From a virus, in the IMG/VR virus record IMGVR_UViG_3300046009_001749, positions 1 to 25,954 of that record: a DNA stretch of 25,954 bases; one strand, given 5' to 3'. Made by a program: the position numbers and the translations under genes. Positions 14,077 through 23,000 of the stretch are shown here, in pieces. The notes beneath the pieces are model-generated. The model was not told the DNA's origin and ran no database searches. It saw only the letters and a list, made by a program, of their open reading frames with translations. The stretch's first letter is position 1. Each line of letters opens with the position of its first letter.

Positions 14077-14402
14077 ATTTTAAGGCGGATGTAATCGCTT
14101 TTGCTTGTGGCGAACTTGGAATTTTGCGTTTGAGTGATGTTTATGATATGACTTTCGCGGAATTCCAAATTCGCCTTTTTGCGTATAAAAGAATGGAGTT
14201 AAGAGAATGGGAAAAGGTTCGTCAAATAGCTTGGAGTGCATTTATAGCACCGCACCAAGACCCTAAAAAGCTGCCAAAATCAATTGATAAATTTATGAAT
14301 TTAGGAGGCGGAAATAACACAAATAGAGGAGTTGGAATTGAACAAAAAGAAAACTTCTTAAAAGCATACAAAGAATATTTAAACCAAAAGAAAAATGGCT
14401 AA
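13744..14402 (+). CDS. tail assembly chaperone, frameshifted long form (gpGT-like)
   Basis: Reading 13744-14058, then slipping back one base and continuing 14058-14402, gives one protein of about 219 residues joined as KKK-SESNEIDFK. The -1 frame is closed by TAG at 14046-14048, just before the A-run, so the shift must occur at or after 14049. The downstream part has no ATG before Met at 14145; the frame could only initiate at TTG 14124, which is in the middle of a well-conserved-looking helix. It continues ELGILRLSDVYDMTFAEFQI and REWEKVRQIAWSAFIAPHQ, typical of tail chaperone C-terminal (T) domains. Its stop overlaps the tape measure start by 8 bases. Confidence 0.82.
14050..14059 (+). promoter_or_regulatory. 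programmed -1 ribosomal frameshift site
   Basis: Nine consecutive A residues (14050-14058) followed by G form three zero-frame AAA codons; both tRNAs can re-pair fully after a one-base slip (A AAA AAA at 14052-14058). The -1 frame opens only one codon earlier and stays open to 14402. No strong stimulatory hairpin is evident in the bases just downstream, although a homopolymer this long may not need one. Confidence 0.8.
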
Positions 14403-16251
14403 ATTAGAAGTACAGATTGGTGCCGATAGTGGCGAGTTTATGACTGAGGTTGCAAAAGTAGAAAAACAACTTGCAAATCTAAAAAGCCAACAAGCCGCAA
14501 ATTTAAAACTAGGTATTGATACTAGTGCAATTAATAATCAAATAAACGAAACAACTACTAAATTAAATACTTTAAAAGGTACAATTGGTAGTTCAGCTGC
14601 GGCATTCGATAATCACTCAAAATCGGCTGCAAACGGAGGTAATACCTTAATGCAATTTTCTCGTATTGCTCAGGATGCACCTTTTGGGATTATGGGTATT
14701 GGAAACAACTTAACTGCAACCGCTGAAAGTTTTAGTTATTTAGCAAAAAGCTCAGGAGGAGCCGGAAACGCTTTAAAGGCAGTGGCTAGCTCAATAATGG
14801 GTACCGGAGGTATTTTATTAGCTGTTTCTTTGGTTACAACCGGATTGACTATAATGTCTCAACAAGGTTTATCGGTTAGTGATGTATTCAACAAATTAAC
14901 TGGAAATTTTGACGGATTTGCAAATACATTAAAAACAGCATCACAAGAGGCAACTAAGTCAGCAATTGAGGAAACAGGTGCTTTAAAAGGACTAATTGCA
15001 ATTGCACAAGACGAAACGCAAACTAAAAAAATGCGTTTGGAGGCTGTTGATCAATTACAAAAAACTTATCCAAATTATTTTGGCAATTTGTCAAAAGAAG
15101 AGATAATGTATAGTAATTTAACCGGAGTTGTCAACGAAGTTACAAAGGCTTTAATAAATAAGGCTATTGCAGAAAAAATGTCTGAAAAGGCAGCTGAGCC
15201 AACTTTAAAATTGTGGGAGGCAAACGCAAGGTTAATTAAACAAAGAGAAGAGGCAACAAAAGCTGAGGCGGCTTATCAAAAAGCCGCGAGCAATCCGGCA
15301 GCAGCTGGATCAATGCAATTTTACGCATCGGCTTCGGCAAGAGCTGCTGAAAGATTAAAAGAAACAAGGCAAGAGGTTATTGCTTTAAATAAGGAAGTTG
15401 CAAAATACGATAAAGTAATAACAATGGCGTCTCAAAACGCAGCAAAAGTTATACTTAAACCAGGTGCAAGTGCAAAGCCAAAAAAAGCACAAAAAGAATA
15501 TTCCGAAAGAAATGTTGGAGCAATTGCGTTACCAAAAGCAGCCGACTTAGTAGGATTAGACGACAAAGAATTCCAACTTGCAAAAGATAGAATCGGACGC
15601 GACGGAGAGTTAATTAAAACATACGGTAAAGCTGGAGAGTTTGTTAAAGCAAATTTAGTATCTACAAAAGAAGCTGTTCAATCTGAAACAATTCAAATGT
15701 TAATGGCTTTGGCTAATTTTAACGATGCGGCAACTGATATTATAAACAATTCAATCTCAAATACTTTTGCCGGTCTAGGTGAATCAATTGGTTCTGCAAT
15801 GTCAACAGGAGCAAACGTTTTACAGGCGGCCGGAAGTGCATTACTCGCCGGACTTGGAGGTGTTTTAACCGACATGGGTAAAATGGCAATTCAAATTGGG
15901 GTTGGAATGTTAGGAATAAAAGCCGCATTAAAAACCTTAAACCCATACGCAGCGATTGCGGCCGGAATTGCTTTGGTTGCTTTAGGTTCTATTTTTAGCT
16001 CAAAATCAAAAGCGATTGGCGGATCAATGGGAAGCTCGTCAGGTTCTAGCGGTTCTGGTGGGTCTAGCGGAGGAAACATTCAAACCGGAGCTAGCGTTTC
16101 AAGTCCGACAAGCTCAGTTTCTAGCGGAGGAACTTTTAATAACAGCGGAGGAACAGTTGTTTTTGAAATAGCGGGACAAAAATTAATCGGAGTATTAAAT
16201 AACACATTACAGGGAAATCTTAGACTAGGAGGCAGCGGATTAGCTGGATAA
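14395..16251 (+). CDS. tail tape measure protein
   Basis: The 618-residue protein opens with a helical coiled coil (LEVQIGADSGEFMTEVAKVE, then repeated KQLANLKSQQ-type heptads, and INNQINETTTKLNTLK). Hydrophobic stretches lie at about 131-155 (IMGTGGILLAVSLV) and about 480-535 (LLAGLGGVLTDMG to AGIALVALGSIF), and a Gly/Ser-rich segment follows at about 540-560. Location after the frameshifted chaperones and the overall composition fit a tape measure, which fixes tail length and enters the cell envelope on DNA ejection. By the usual ratio of about 1.5 angstrom per residue, the tail would be near 90 nm (an estimate). Confidence 0.9.
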   Translation: MAKLEVQIGADSGEFMTEVAKVEKQLANLKSQQAANLKLGIDTSAINNQINETTTKLNTLKGTIGSSAAAFDNHSKSAANGGNTLMQFSRIAQDAPFGIMGIGNNLTATAESFSYLAKSSGGAGNALKAVASSIMGTGGILLAVSLVTTGLTIMSQQGLSVSDVFNKLTGNFDGFANTLKTASQEATKSAIEETGALKGLIAIAQDETQTKKMRLEAVDQLQKTYPNYFGNLSKEEIMYSNLTGVVNEVTKALINKAIAEKMSEKAAEPTLKLWEANARLIKQREEATKAEAAYQKAASNPAAAGSMQFYASASARAAERLKETRQEVIALNKEVAKYDKVITMASQNAAKVILKPGASAKPKKAQKEYSERNVGAIALPKAADLVGLDDKEFQLAKDRIGRDGELIKTYGKAGEFVKANLVSTKEAVQSETIQMLMALANFNDAATDIINNSISNTFAGLGESIGSAMSTGANVLQAAGSALLAGLGGVLTDMGKMAIQIGVGMLGIKAALKTLNPYAAIAAGIALVALGSIFSSKSKAIGGSMGSSSGSSGSGGSSGGNIQTGASVSSPTSSVSSGGTFNNSGGTVVFEIAGQKLIGVLNNTLQGNLRLGGSGLAG

Positions 16252-16255
16252 ATTT

Positions 16256-18475
16256 ATGGCTGTAAAAATAATAATAGACTTTTTAGATAATCCTACAATT
16301 GGAAACGCATTTAGTTACACGCTATCAATTGAAGCTGGTGATATTTTATATGATAACGGCGAAACATTTTTAGACTTAAATTATATTTCAGGAGCAAACG
16401 ATCCTTTGTTTGATATTCAACAAAAAACAAACAAACCGGAGACAATAAATAATACTTTGCAATTCCTACAAAACAATTGGAATCACCCAAATATTACTTA
16501 CGCTAAAGTTAACGACACGATTGAGGTTGTAGTAAATATAGACGACGTTGTTGTTGAATATGGCGAAAACTTAAACGAAGAGATTGCAATTAGTGACGAA
16601 TTAATTACGCCGGATGTTTCTAGCTTAATTTATTTTGCCGAATATACGGACCCGGAAAACGTTGACTATTATATTAGAATTTATAAAAAAGGATTTACCG
16701 GAACTGCAACACAAATAAATGGTTACGGAGTTTTAAAATATGGTACCGCAAAAAACTTATTAGATCCAATTCGAGGAAATGGTTTGGATTTAAGTTTGGA
16801 GGCGGATTTATCTCTTACATTGGAGGATTTATACACGGAAGACGAAAATCAATTTTCAGTACTTTTTTTGCGTGGAAATAAACTTTTATTTGAGGGGTTT
16901 TTAAAGCCAGACGGAATTTATCAATCTTTTGTGAGTGAGCGTTGGATGCTCTCTTTGACTTGTGTTGACGGATTAGGAATATTAAAAGATTTGGCTTTTG
17001 TTAATTCAAAAGGATTGCCTTTTATTGGTCGCATGAGTGCAATTGACGTAATATTCAATTGTTTAAATAGAACAAATTTAAATTTGCCAATAAATACAAG
17101 CGTTAATATTTATTACGAGGGATTAAGTCCAACGGATTTATTAGATCCATTAAACGAAGTTTATTTGAGCGTTGATAGGTTTAAAAAAGACGATAAGGAC
17201 ACGATTATGGATTGTCAGGAAGTTCTAACGTCTGTTTTAAATTTATTTAATGCAAATATTTGTCAAATAAATGGCGAATGGTATATTTATAAAGCAAATG
17301 AATTATTAAGAAATCCGTTAGTAAAATTTAGACATTATTTAAAAAATAATAATGCTTTTGAAAAAATAGTTACTAAAAATTTCGCACTTACATTAGGTAG
17401 TCAAATAAATAATAGATATCCGCATCATGCTGGAGGAAATCAACAAATAGAAATAAAAGGATCCGTTTCAAGTGCTAGAGTAAATTACAAATATGGCTTT
17501 GCAAAATCTTTAATTACAAATCCAAATTTTAATCACGTTGGAACAAATTACGGAGATTGGACTATAATAAGTGAAAACTTATTGGTTTTAGATCCTTTGA
17601 AAACTCAAGGAATAATGACACGCACAAAGTTAGGAGGTTTTAATGAGCCTACTTTGTTTCCTATTGCCGAATCAAATGTTGTTAATTTAAATATTAATGA
17701 CACAATTGCAATTAATTTAAGAGCAAATATATTTAATTCACCATTTGGAGGTACCGCAGTTTTTCAGGTTACAAATACCGATATTAACGGAGCTGTTGAC
17801 TATTTAAAACAGGACGGAACTTGGACCGCTACAAATACAAAATTTAGATTTGGATTAGATCCAAGTTTAAACGTTACTCTTAAAACTTCGGCTTTAAGAC
17901 ATACCGGATCGATTAGGTTAATAGTTTATGAATCTTTTCAGCCTGGAGCTAGTGTTTTAGGTGGCATTTATGAAATAACTTTTGCAGACATACAAAACAC
18001 AACAACAACAGCGTCGAATGGTGCAACAGGCGAATCGCATACCGTACAAAGACAAAATCGTCCTAGTAGTATTGCAGCGGATAGCGTTGAAATATTTAAC
18101 GGAGATAGTGCGTCTTTAATTTACGAGGGTGCAATTTATAAAAACGACATAATTAGTCCGACTTCAAAATGGTTTCGACGTGGTTTCACTGAAAGTAAAC
18201 CAATTTTGCAAATAGCCGGAGAGGACAATTTGAGAATTAGCCAAAGTCCGGCAAAATTATTTTCTGGAGATGCTTACGGTTTTGTTCCTTATTTATCAGT
18301 TATTACAATTGATTCGCTGAGCGGGGTTTTTATGCCTATTGAATGGACTTATAATACAAAGTCAAACATTGTTAACCTTAAATTATTAGAGGGCTTTACA
18401 AGTGAGTTAAACGACATAAAATATAATTTAACTTTGGATTATGGAAATACAGTTAAACCGACAATTACGTCTTAA
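16256..18475 (+). CDS. tail-tip hub / baseplate-like protein
   Basis: The 739-residue protein follows the tape measure directly. Residues about 1-110 look like a small mixed domain (MAVKIIIDFLDNPTIGNAFS). The middle (about 130-330) contains FAEYTDPENVDYYIRIYKKG, a region beginning RGNGLDLSLEADLSLTLEDL, and LLFEGFLKPDGIYQSFVSER. It is typical of Bacteroidota phage tail proteins, which I read as distal-tail/hub-like because of the strand-rich pattern and position. From about 425 a jelly-roll-like carbohydrate-binding style segment follows (LITNPNFNHVGTNYGDWTII and later strands). It would sit at the tail tip and connect tube and fibres. The exact domain family is not certain. Confidence 0.65.
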   Translation: MAVKIIIDFLDNPTIGNAFSYTLSIEAGDILYDNGETFLDLNYISGANDPLFDIQQKTNKPETINNTLQFLQNNWNHPNITYAKVNDTIEVVVNIDDVVVEYGENLNEEIAISDELITPDVSSLIYFAEYTDPENVDYYIRIYKKGFTGTATQINGYGVLKYGTAKNLLDPIRGNGLDLSLEADLSLTLEDLYTEDENQFSVLFLRGNKLLFEGFLKPDGIYQSFVSERWMLSLTCVDGLGILKDLAFVNSKGLPFIGRMSAIDVIFNCLNRTNLNLPINTSVNIYYEGLSPTDLLDPLNEVYLSVDRFKKDDKDTIMDCQEVLTSVLNLFNANICQINGEWYIYKANELLRNPLVKFRHYLKNNNAFEKIVTKNFALTLGSQINNRYPHHAGGNQQIEIKGSVSSARVNYKYGFAKSLITNPNFNHVGTNYGDWTIISENLLVLDPLKTQGIMTRTKLGGFNEPTLFPIAESNVVNLNINDTIAINLRANIFNSPFGGTAVFQVTNTDINGAVDYLKQDGTWTATNTKFRFGLDPSLNVTLKTSALRHTGSIRLIVYESFQPGASVLGGIYEITFADIQNTTTTASNGATGESHTVQRQNRPSSIAADSVEIFNGDSASLIYEGAIYKNDIISPTSKWFRRGFTESKPILQIAGEDNLRISQSPAKLFSGDAYGFVPYLSVITIDSLSGVFMPIEWTYNTKSNIVNLKLLEGFTSELNDIKYNLTLDYGNTVKPTITS

Positions 18476-18482
18476 AATTTAA

Positions 18483-18490
18483 TACATTTG
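18483..18490 (+). promoter_or_regulatory. -7-like TAnnTTTG element 4 bases before ATG 18495
   Basis: TACATTTG lies in the 19-base gap after the hub gene and is followed by TATT and the ATG. It repeats the TAnnTTTG-N4-ATG geometry seen at 7439 and 12834. A TTTG at 18433-18436 is too far upstream to be the -33 partner. Whether it is a promoter is open. Confidence 0.4.
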
Positions 18491-18494
18491 TATT

Positions 18495-19541
18495 ATGATA
18501 CATTACAAAGGCGAAGAGCGAATTCTATATTTAAAAATAAACGGCGAATTTTTACCAATTGGCTGTTTGTCTGAAAATTCATTTAGTGAAACCGCTGAGT
18601 CATTTGAAACTACAATAAAAGGCGAGGCAAGTTGGAAAACCGACAGAATATTAAGTCAATCTTATACTTTAAGTTTTAGCGGAATTCAAATATTAACTAA
18701 GTTTTTAAATACTGACTTTTTAAGTTACGACACGTTAAAAGATTTAAAACGAAGACGTCAGTTATTAGAATGGAAAATCGACGGAGATAATTTCCCAATT
18801 GTTGACTCAGGATATTGTTATATTACGGATATTTCGGAGTCGGCTGTTGTTAATGAGTTACTTACATTTAGCGGAACTTTGACAGGTTTTGGAGAGCCTA
18901 GAATTGGATTAGGAAATATTCCAATTGATTGCGTTTTAAGTGATTGGAGTGAATGGAGTGAATGCTCAGGAGGTTTGCAAACTAGAACTAGAACGGTTGT
19001 AACTTCGCCACAATTTGGAGGAAATCCTTGCGGTCCAACTATTGAGACAAGAGATTGTCAAGCACCTTTGCCACCAGTTGATTGCTTAGTTTCTGAGTGG
19101 AGCGATTGGGGACCATGTATAAATGGATCACAAACTAGAACTAGAACAATTCTAACAAGTCCGGAAAATGGAGGAGCGAGTTGCCCAGTTTTAAGCGAGG
19201 TTAGAAGTTGCACAACTTTACCTTATACAATTACGCCGAGCGTAATGACTTATTTTGTTCAAAGTACCGGAACTAAATACGATACAACGACAATTTCTGT
19301 AAATATTCCAAGTGGTAATTTTAGAATTGGAGTGAAAGTAAGCACTGGAGTTGCAACTGCAACGGCTTCTATTACAATAAATGGAATTACAAGAACAATA
19401 ACTAACTCAACAATAAATTTTGCTTATTCAGACTTTTTAACGTTGCCTCAAGGAACTTACAATAGTACAAATTTGAGTTTGTTAGTAGCTCCACAATATG
19501 GAACAGCGGTTGGAGATTTAGTAATTGAGTACGTTGCATAA
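18495..19541 (+). CDS. tail-tube-like protein with two thrombospondin type-1-like repeats
   Basis: This 348-residue protein has three parts. Residues 1-135 align with the next gene product and, more loosely, with the major tail protein (GEERILYLKINGEFLPIGCL, then SGIQI, and ELLTFSGTLTGFGE). Residues 146-188 and 197-239 are two copies of a thrombospondin type-1-like repeat. Each has a W-x-x-W pair (W151/W154 and W202/W205), a QTRTRT strand, and four cysteines with identical spacing (C146, C157, C179, C188 and C197, C208, C230, C239). Residues 243-348 form a beta-rich C-terminal domain. Likely a tail-tip decoration or adhesin. The repeat family is best known from secreted animal proteins. Binding partner unknown. 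Confidence 0.7.
   Translation: MIHYKGEERILYLKINGEFLPIGCLSENSFSETAESFETTIKGEASWKTDRILSQSYTLSFSGIQILTKFLNTDFLSYDTLKDLKRRRQLLEWKIDGDNFPIVDSGYCYITDISESAVVNELLTFSGTLTGFGEPRIGLGNIPIDCVLSDWSEWSECSGGLQTRTRTVVTSPQFGGNPCGPTIETRDCQAPLPPVDCLVSEWSDWGPCINGSQTRTRTILTSPENGGASCPVLSEVRSCTTLPYTITPSVMTYFVQSTGTKYDTTTISVNIPSGNFRIGVKVSTGVATATASITINGITRTITNSTINFAYSDFLTLPQGTYNSTNLSLLVAPQYGTAVGDLVIEYVA
18862..18888 (+). repeat. 27-bp perfect direct repeat, copy 1
   Basis: Identical over 27 bases to 19924-19950, starting TTACATTTAGCGGAAC. It encodes the (L/I)TFSGTLTG segment at the end of the tail-tube-like domain in both genes. It indicates recent duplication or gene conversion between 18495 and 19551, since most of the domain differs more. 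Confidence 0.85.
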
Positions 19542-19550
19542 TATATAAAT

Positions 19551-20057
19551 ATGGAAAATTACAAAGGAGAGGATAGAATTTTATATATAAAAATCGACGA
19601 TTTATTCGTTCCGATTGGTTGCTTGACTGAAAACTCGTTTTCTGAAAGTGTTGATACAATTGACACTACAACTAGAGAAAACATGGGTTGGACTTCGTCA
19701 AGACCCGTAATGCAATCTTATAGTATTTCATTTAGTGGAATTCAAATTTTGACAACAACAGACGACGGAGACGATACAAAAGCTAGTTACGATAAATTAA
19801 AAAGTTTAAAGAGAGACAGAGTTTTATTAGATTGGCAAATAAAAGGAACCAATTTTCCAATTTTAGATTATGGAAAATGTTTTATAACTGATTTGAGCGA
19901 AGCAACACCAGTAAACGAGCTAATTACATTTAGCGGAACTTTGACAGGTTACGGAGAGGCTTTTACAACATCTTTAAGCACTAATTTATTACTAAGCAAC
20001 GGACAAATTGAAACAATAGTAGAAGACGGAAATACTAATTTAATAAAAGTTACATAA
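19551..20057 (+). CDS. tail-tube-like paralogue
   Basis: The 168-residue protein opens GEDRILYIKIDDLFVPIGCL (about 5-24) and continues to VNELITFSGTLTGYGE (about 124-139). It matches residues 1-135 of the upstream gene closely and the major tail protein more distantly: the shared order is GE-x-ILY, then CLT-NS-S, then D-TKAS-D, then a closing S-TL-G-GE. It lacks the thrombospondin-like and beta C-terminal parts, ending instead in a 29-residue tail (SLSTNLLLSNGQIE). It lies 9 bases after 18495's stop, and its last base is adjacent to the fibre gene. Possibly a tail-tip ring protein or adaptor for the fibre. Role inferred from relatedness and place. Confidence 0.65.
   Translation: MENYKGEDRILYIKIDDLFVPIGCLTENSFSESVDTIDTTTRENMGWTSSRPVMQSYSISFSGIQILTTTDDGDDTKASYDKLKSLKRDRVLLDWQIKGTNFPILDYGKCFITDLSEATPVNELITFSGTLTGYGEAFTTSLSTNLLLSNGQIETIVEDGNTNLIKVT
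19924..19950 (+). repeat. 27-bp perfect direct repeat, copy 2
   Basis: Second copy of the 18862-18888 repeat, in the equivalent place of the paralogous gene. Confidence 0.85.
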
Positions 20058-23000
20058 ATGGATTATACATCTATAAAAGTCGGTCAATTGCCGACAGACG
20101 AAATTTCGGGCGGAAATTTTATCCCTCACGAAGTTGCTGGAATATTAAAAAAGGCAACATTTACAGACTTAGCAGCTTTTATTGGTGCAAGTGACGCCGT
20201 AGGATTTAAAGCCGTTTCAGTTCAAAATGGAGATACTTTACCGGCAACATCAACTCAAGAGTTTATTTTGGTTGGTCCTGGAACTTATAACAATGTTGGA
20301 GGAGGCTCGACAATAACAGTAACCGAGGAATTAAACGCTTTAGTTTCAAATGGTACTTATTGGTTTATTGGTGTTGAAATTCCAATTGATGCACCTCCAG
20401 GAAATGCGGTTTGGGGACAAATAATTGGAACTTTAAGCAATCAAACAGACTTACAAAATCTTTTCAATTTAAAAGCGGATCTAGTTGACGGAAAAGTTCC
20501 AAGTTCACAATTGCCAAGTTATGTCGATGACGTTATTGAAGTGGCAAATTACGCAGCTTTACCGGCAACAGGAGAGACAGGGAAAATTTATATCACAATT
20601 GACACGGAATATATTTATCGTTGGTCTGGAAGTGCTTATATTAGAATTGTTGACGAAGCGGCCGCATGGGGAACTATAACGGGAACTTTAAGCAATCAAA
20701 CAGACTTACAAAATGCTTTAAACTCAAAAGAGGACGATATTGCAGCGGGTACAACCGCACAATATTGGAGAGGGGACAAATCTTGGCAAACATTAAATAA
20801 AGCTGCTGTTGGATTATCAAATGTGGATAATACAAGCGATTTAAACAAACCAATTTCAACAGCAACTCAAACAGCCTTAGACGGAAAGTTTGACGATCCG
20901 ACAGGAGACACAACTCAATATATTGCTGGAGACGGAAGTTTAATTTCTTTTCCAATTTCGGGACAAGCCGGAACTTTGGTTAGGGAGGTAAGAAATACAA
21001 CAGGAGCAACTTTGACAAAAGGAACTGTTGTTTATATAAATGGAGCATCCGGAAATAAACCAACAGTCACAAAAGCACTTGCAACAGGAGACTCAACATC
21101 GGCTCAGACTTTTGGACTTATTCAGGCGGATATTTCAAACAATGCAAACGGATATGTTGTTTGTATTGGAGATTTAATAGGAGTAAACACAAGCGGAATT
21201 TCAGTTGGAACTCAATTATATTTATCGTCTTCAGTTGCTGGGGAATATACAACAACAAAACAATACGCACCTAATCATTTGGTTTACGTTGGAGTTGTTA
21301 CTAGATCACATGCAACTCTAGGACAAATTGAGGTTAAAATACAAAACGGATATGAACTTGACGAAATTCATGATGTGGCAATTAGTTCGGTTGCAAACAA
21401 TGAAGTTTTAGTTTATGAAAGTTCTACTAGTTTATGGAAAAATAAAACAATACCAACAATTTTAGGATATACGCCGCAATCACAATTAAGCGGAACGGGT
21501 TTTGTTAAAATTTCAGGAACTACTATTTCTTATGATACTAATACTTATATTCAGTCAGTAGCCGCTACTTTGCCTTTAGGTTCAACGGGTGGAACATCGC
21601 CTGTTATTTCTATAACACAAGCAACTACAAGTTCAAACGGATATTTAAGTTCAACTGATTGGAATACTTTTAACGGAAAACAAAACGCTTTAACCAATCC
21701 AATTACAGGAACAGGAACAACAAATTACTTACCTAAATTTACAGGTTCAACTGCTTTAGGTAATTCTTTGATTTATGATAATGGTACAAATGTTATTATA
21801 GGTAGTAGCGGAAGTACAGGCTCTAAATTATATGTATTAGAATCAGGAACTACAAACAATACTTTATTATTGGCAAATAGCAACGCTTCAAATACTGCTA
21901 ATCTATTACAGTTAAGTATAATAGGTAGCGGAAAAATTATTGAAGCAAATAATGCTACTTCTACTTTATTTTCTGTATCTAATTTAGGTGGAGGTTATTT
22001 TGCAGGCAACGTTGGGATTGGTACAACAAGTCCTCAAACTGCTTTAGATGTTATAAATAGCGGGACATATCAATTGCACGTAGCAAGTGGTACAGGAAGT
22101 TATTCAAATGGTAAAATTTATTTTGGAGGATTAAATACGGGAGACCCGTATTATTATGGAACTATTGGTTGGGACCAATCAGATGTAACAATGAGGATTG
22201 GTGCTCAATGCGGTAATGCAACGGGTGGAATTGCTTTTTATACAAGTCCAAGTACTGCTGCTCAAACCGAACGTATGCGTATCACTTCAGGTGGTTTAGT
22301 AGGAATAGGTACAACCTCGCCTTATTCAAAATTAGAAATAGTAGGAGCAGCAACAAGTTATTCAAATTCTCCTTCTATTGTATTAACTGATAACGCAGGA
22401 ACTACAGATAGTAGAAGATGGTTGATTGGTAACGTTGCTACAGATTATGGTTCATTAAATTTTGCTGTATCTTCAACAAATTCAGATGCTCCAACAAATT
22501 CCAAAATGACCATTACAAAGGCAGGTAATGTAGGAATTGGTACAACTTCATCAAGTGCAAGACTTTCTGTAGTAAACGCTGTTTCAACAACGGCAACAGT
22601 TATGTCTATTGGTACATCTAATAACGGATTAAATTTTATAATAAATTCAAATGGCGCCCCTGAAATATCATCGGCTGCAGCAGTTGCACCAATATATTTT
22701 AGTCAAGGTTCTACAAGAGTTATGACATTAAGTGATAACAGCAACGTAGGGATTGGTACAACAAGTCCGAGTTATACATTACACGTTAACGGTTCAGTTG
22801 CGGGTACAAGTGCTTACAATAACTTATCTGACAAAAGATATAAAAAAGATATATTACCAATTCAAAACGCTTTAGATAAAATTTTAGCTTTAAATGGTGT
22901 TACTTTTAATTGGGATAAAGAAGCTACTGATATGAATTTAGACGATAATAATCATATTGGTTTACTTGCTCAAGATGTAGAAGAAATATTACCACAAGCA

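Noticed and set aside
14124-14402. Independent TTG-started tail gene
   Set aside because: The matching protein family continues upstream of the TTG in the same frame, so the -1 frameshift from the A-run explains it better.
20658-20667. GCGGCCGC site inside the fibre gene
   Set aside because: A GC-only octamer is striking in such AT-rich DNA, but it encodes ordinary residues in frame (AAA-type alanines), and a single rare site is no evidence of function or of engineering.
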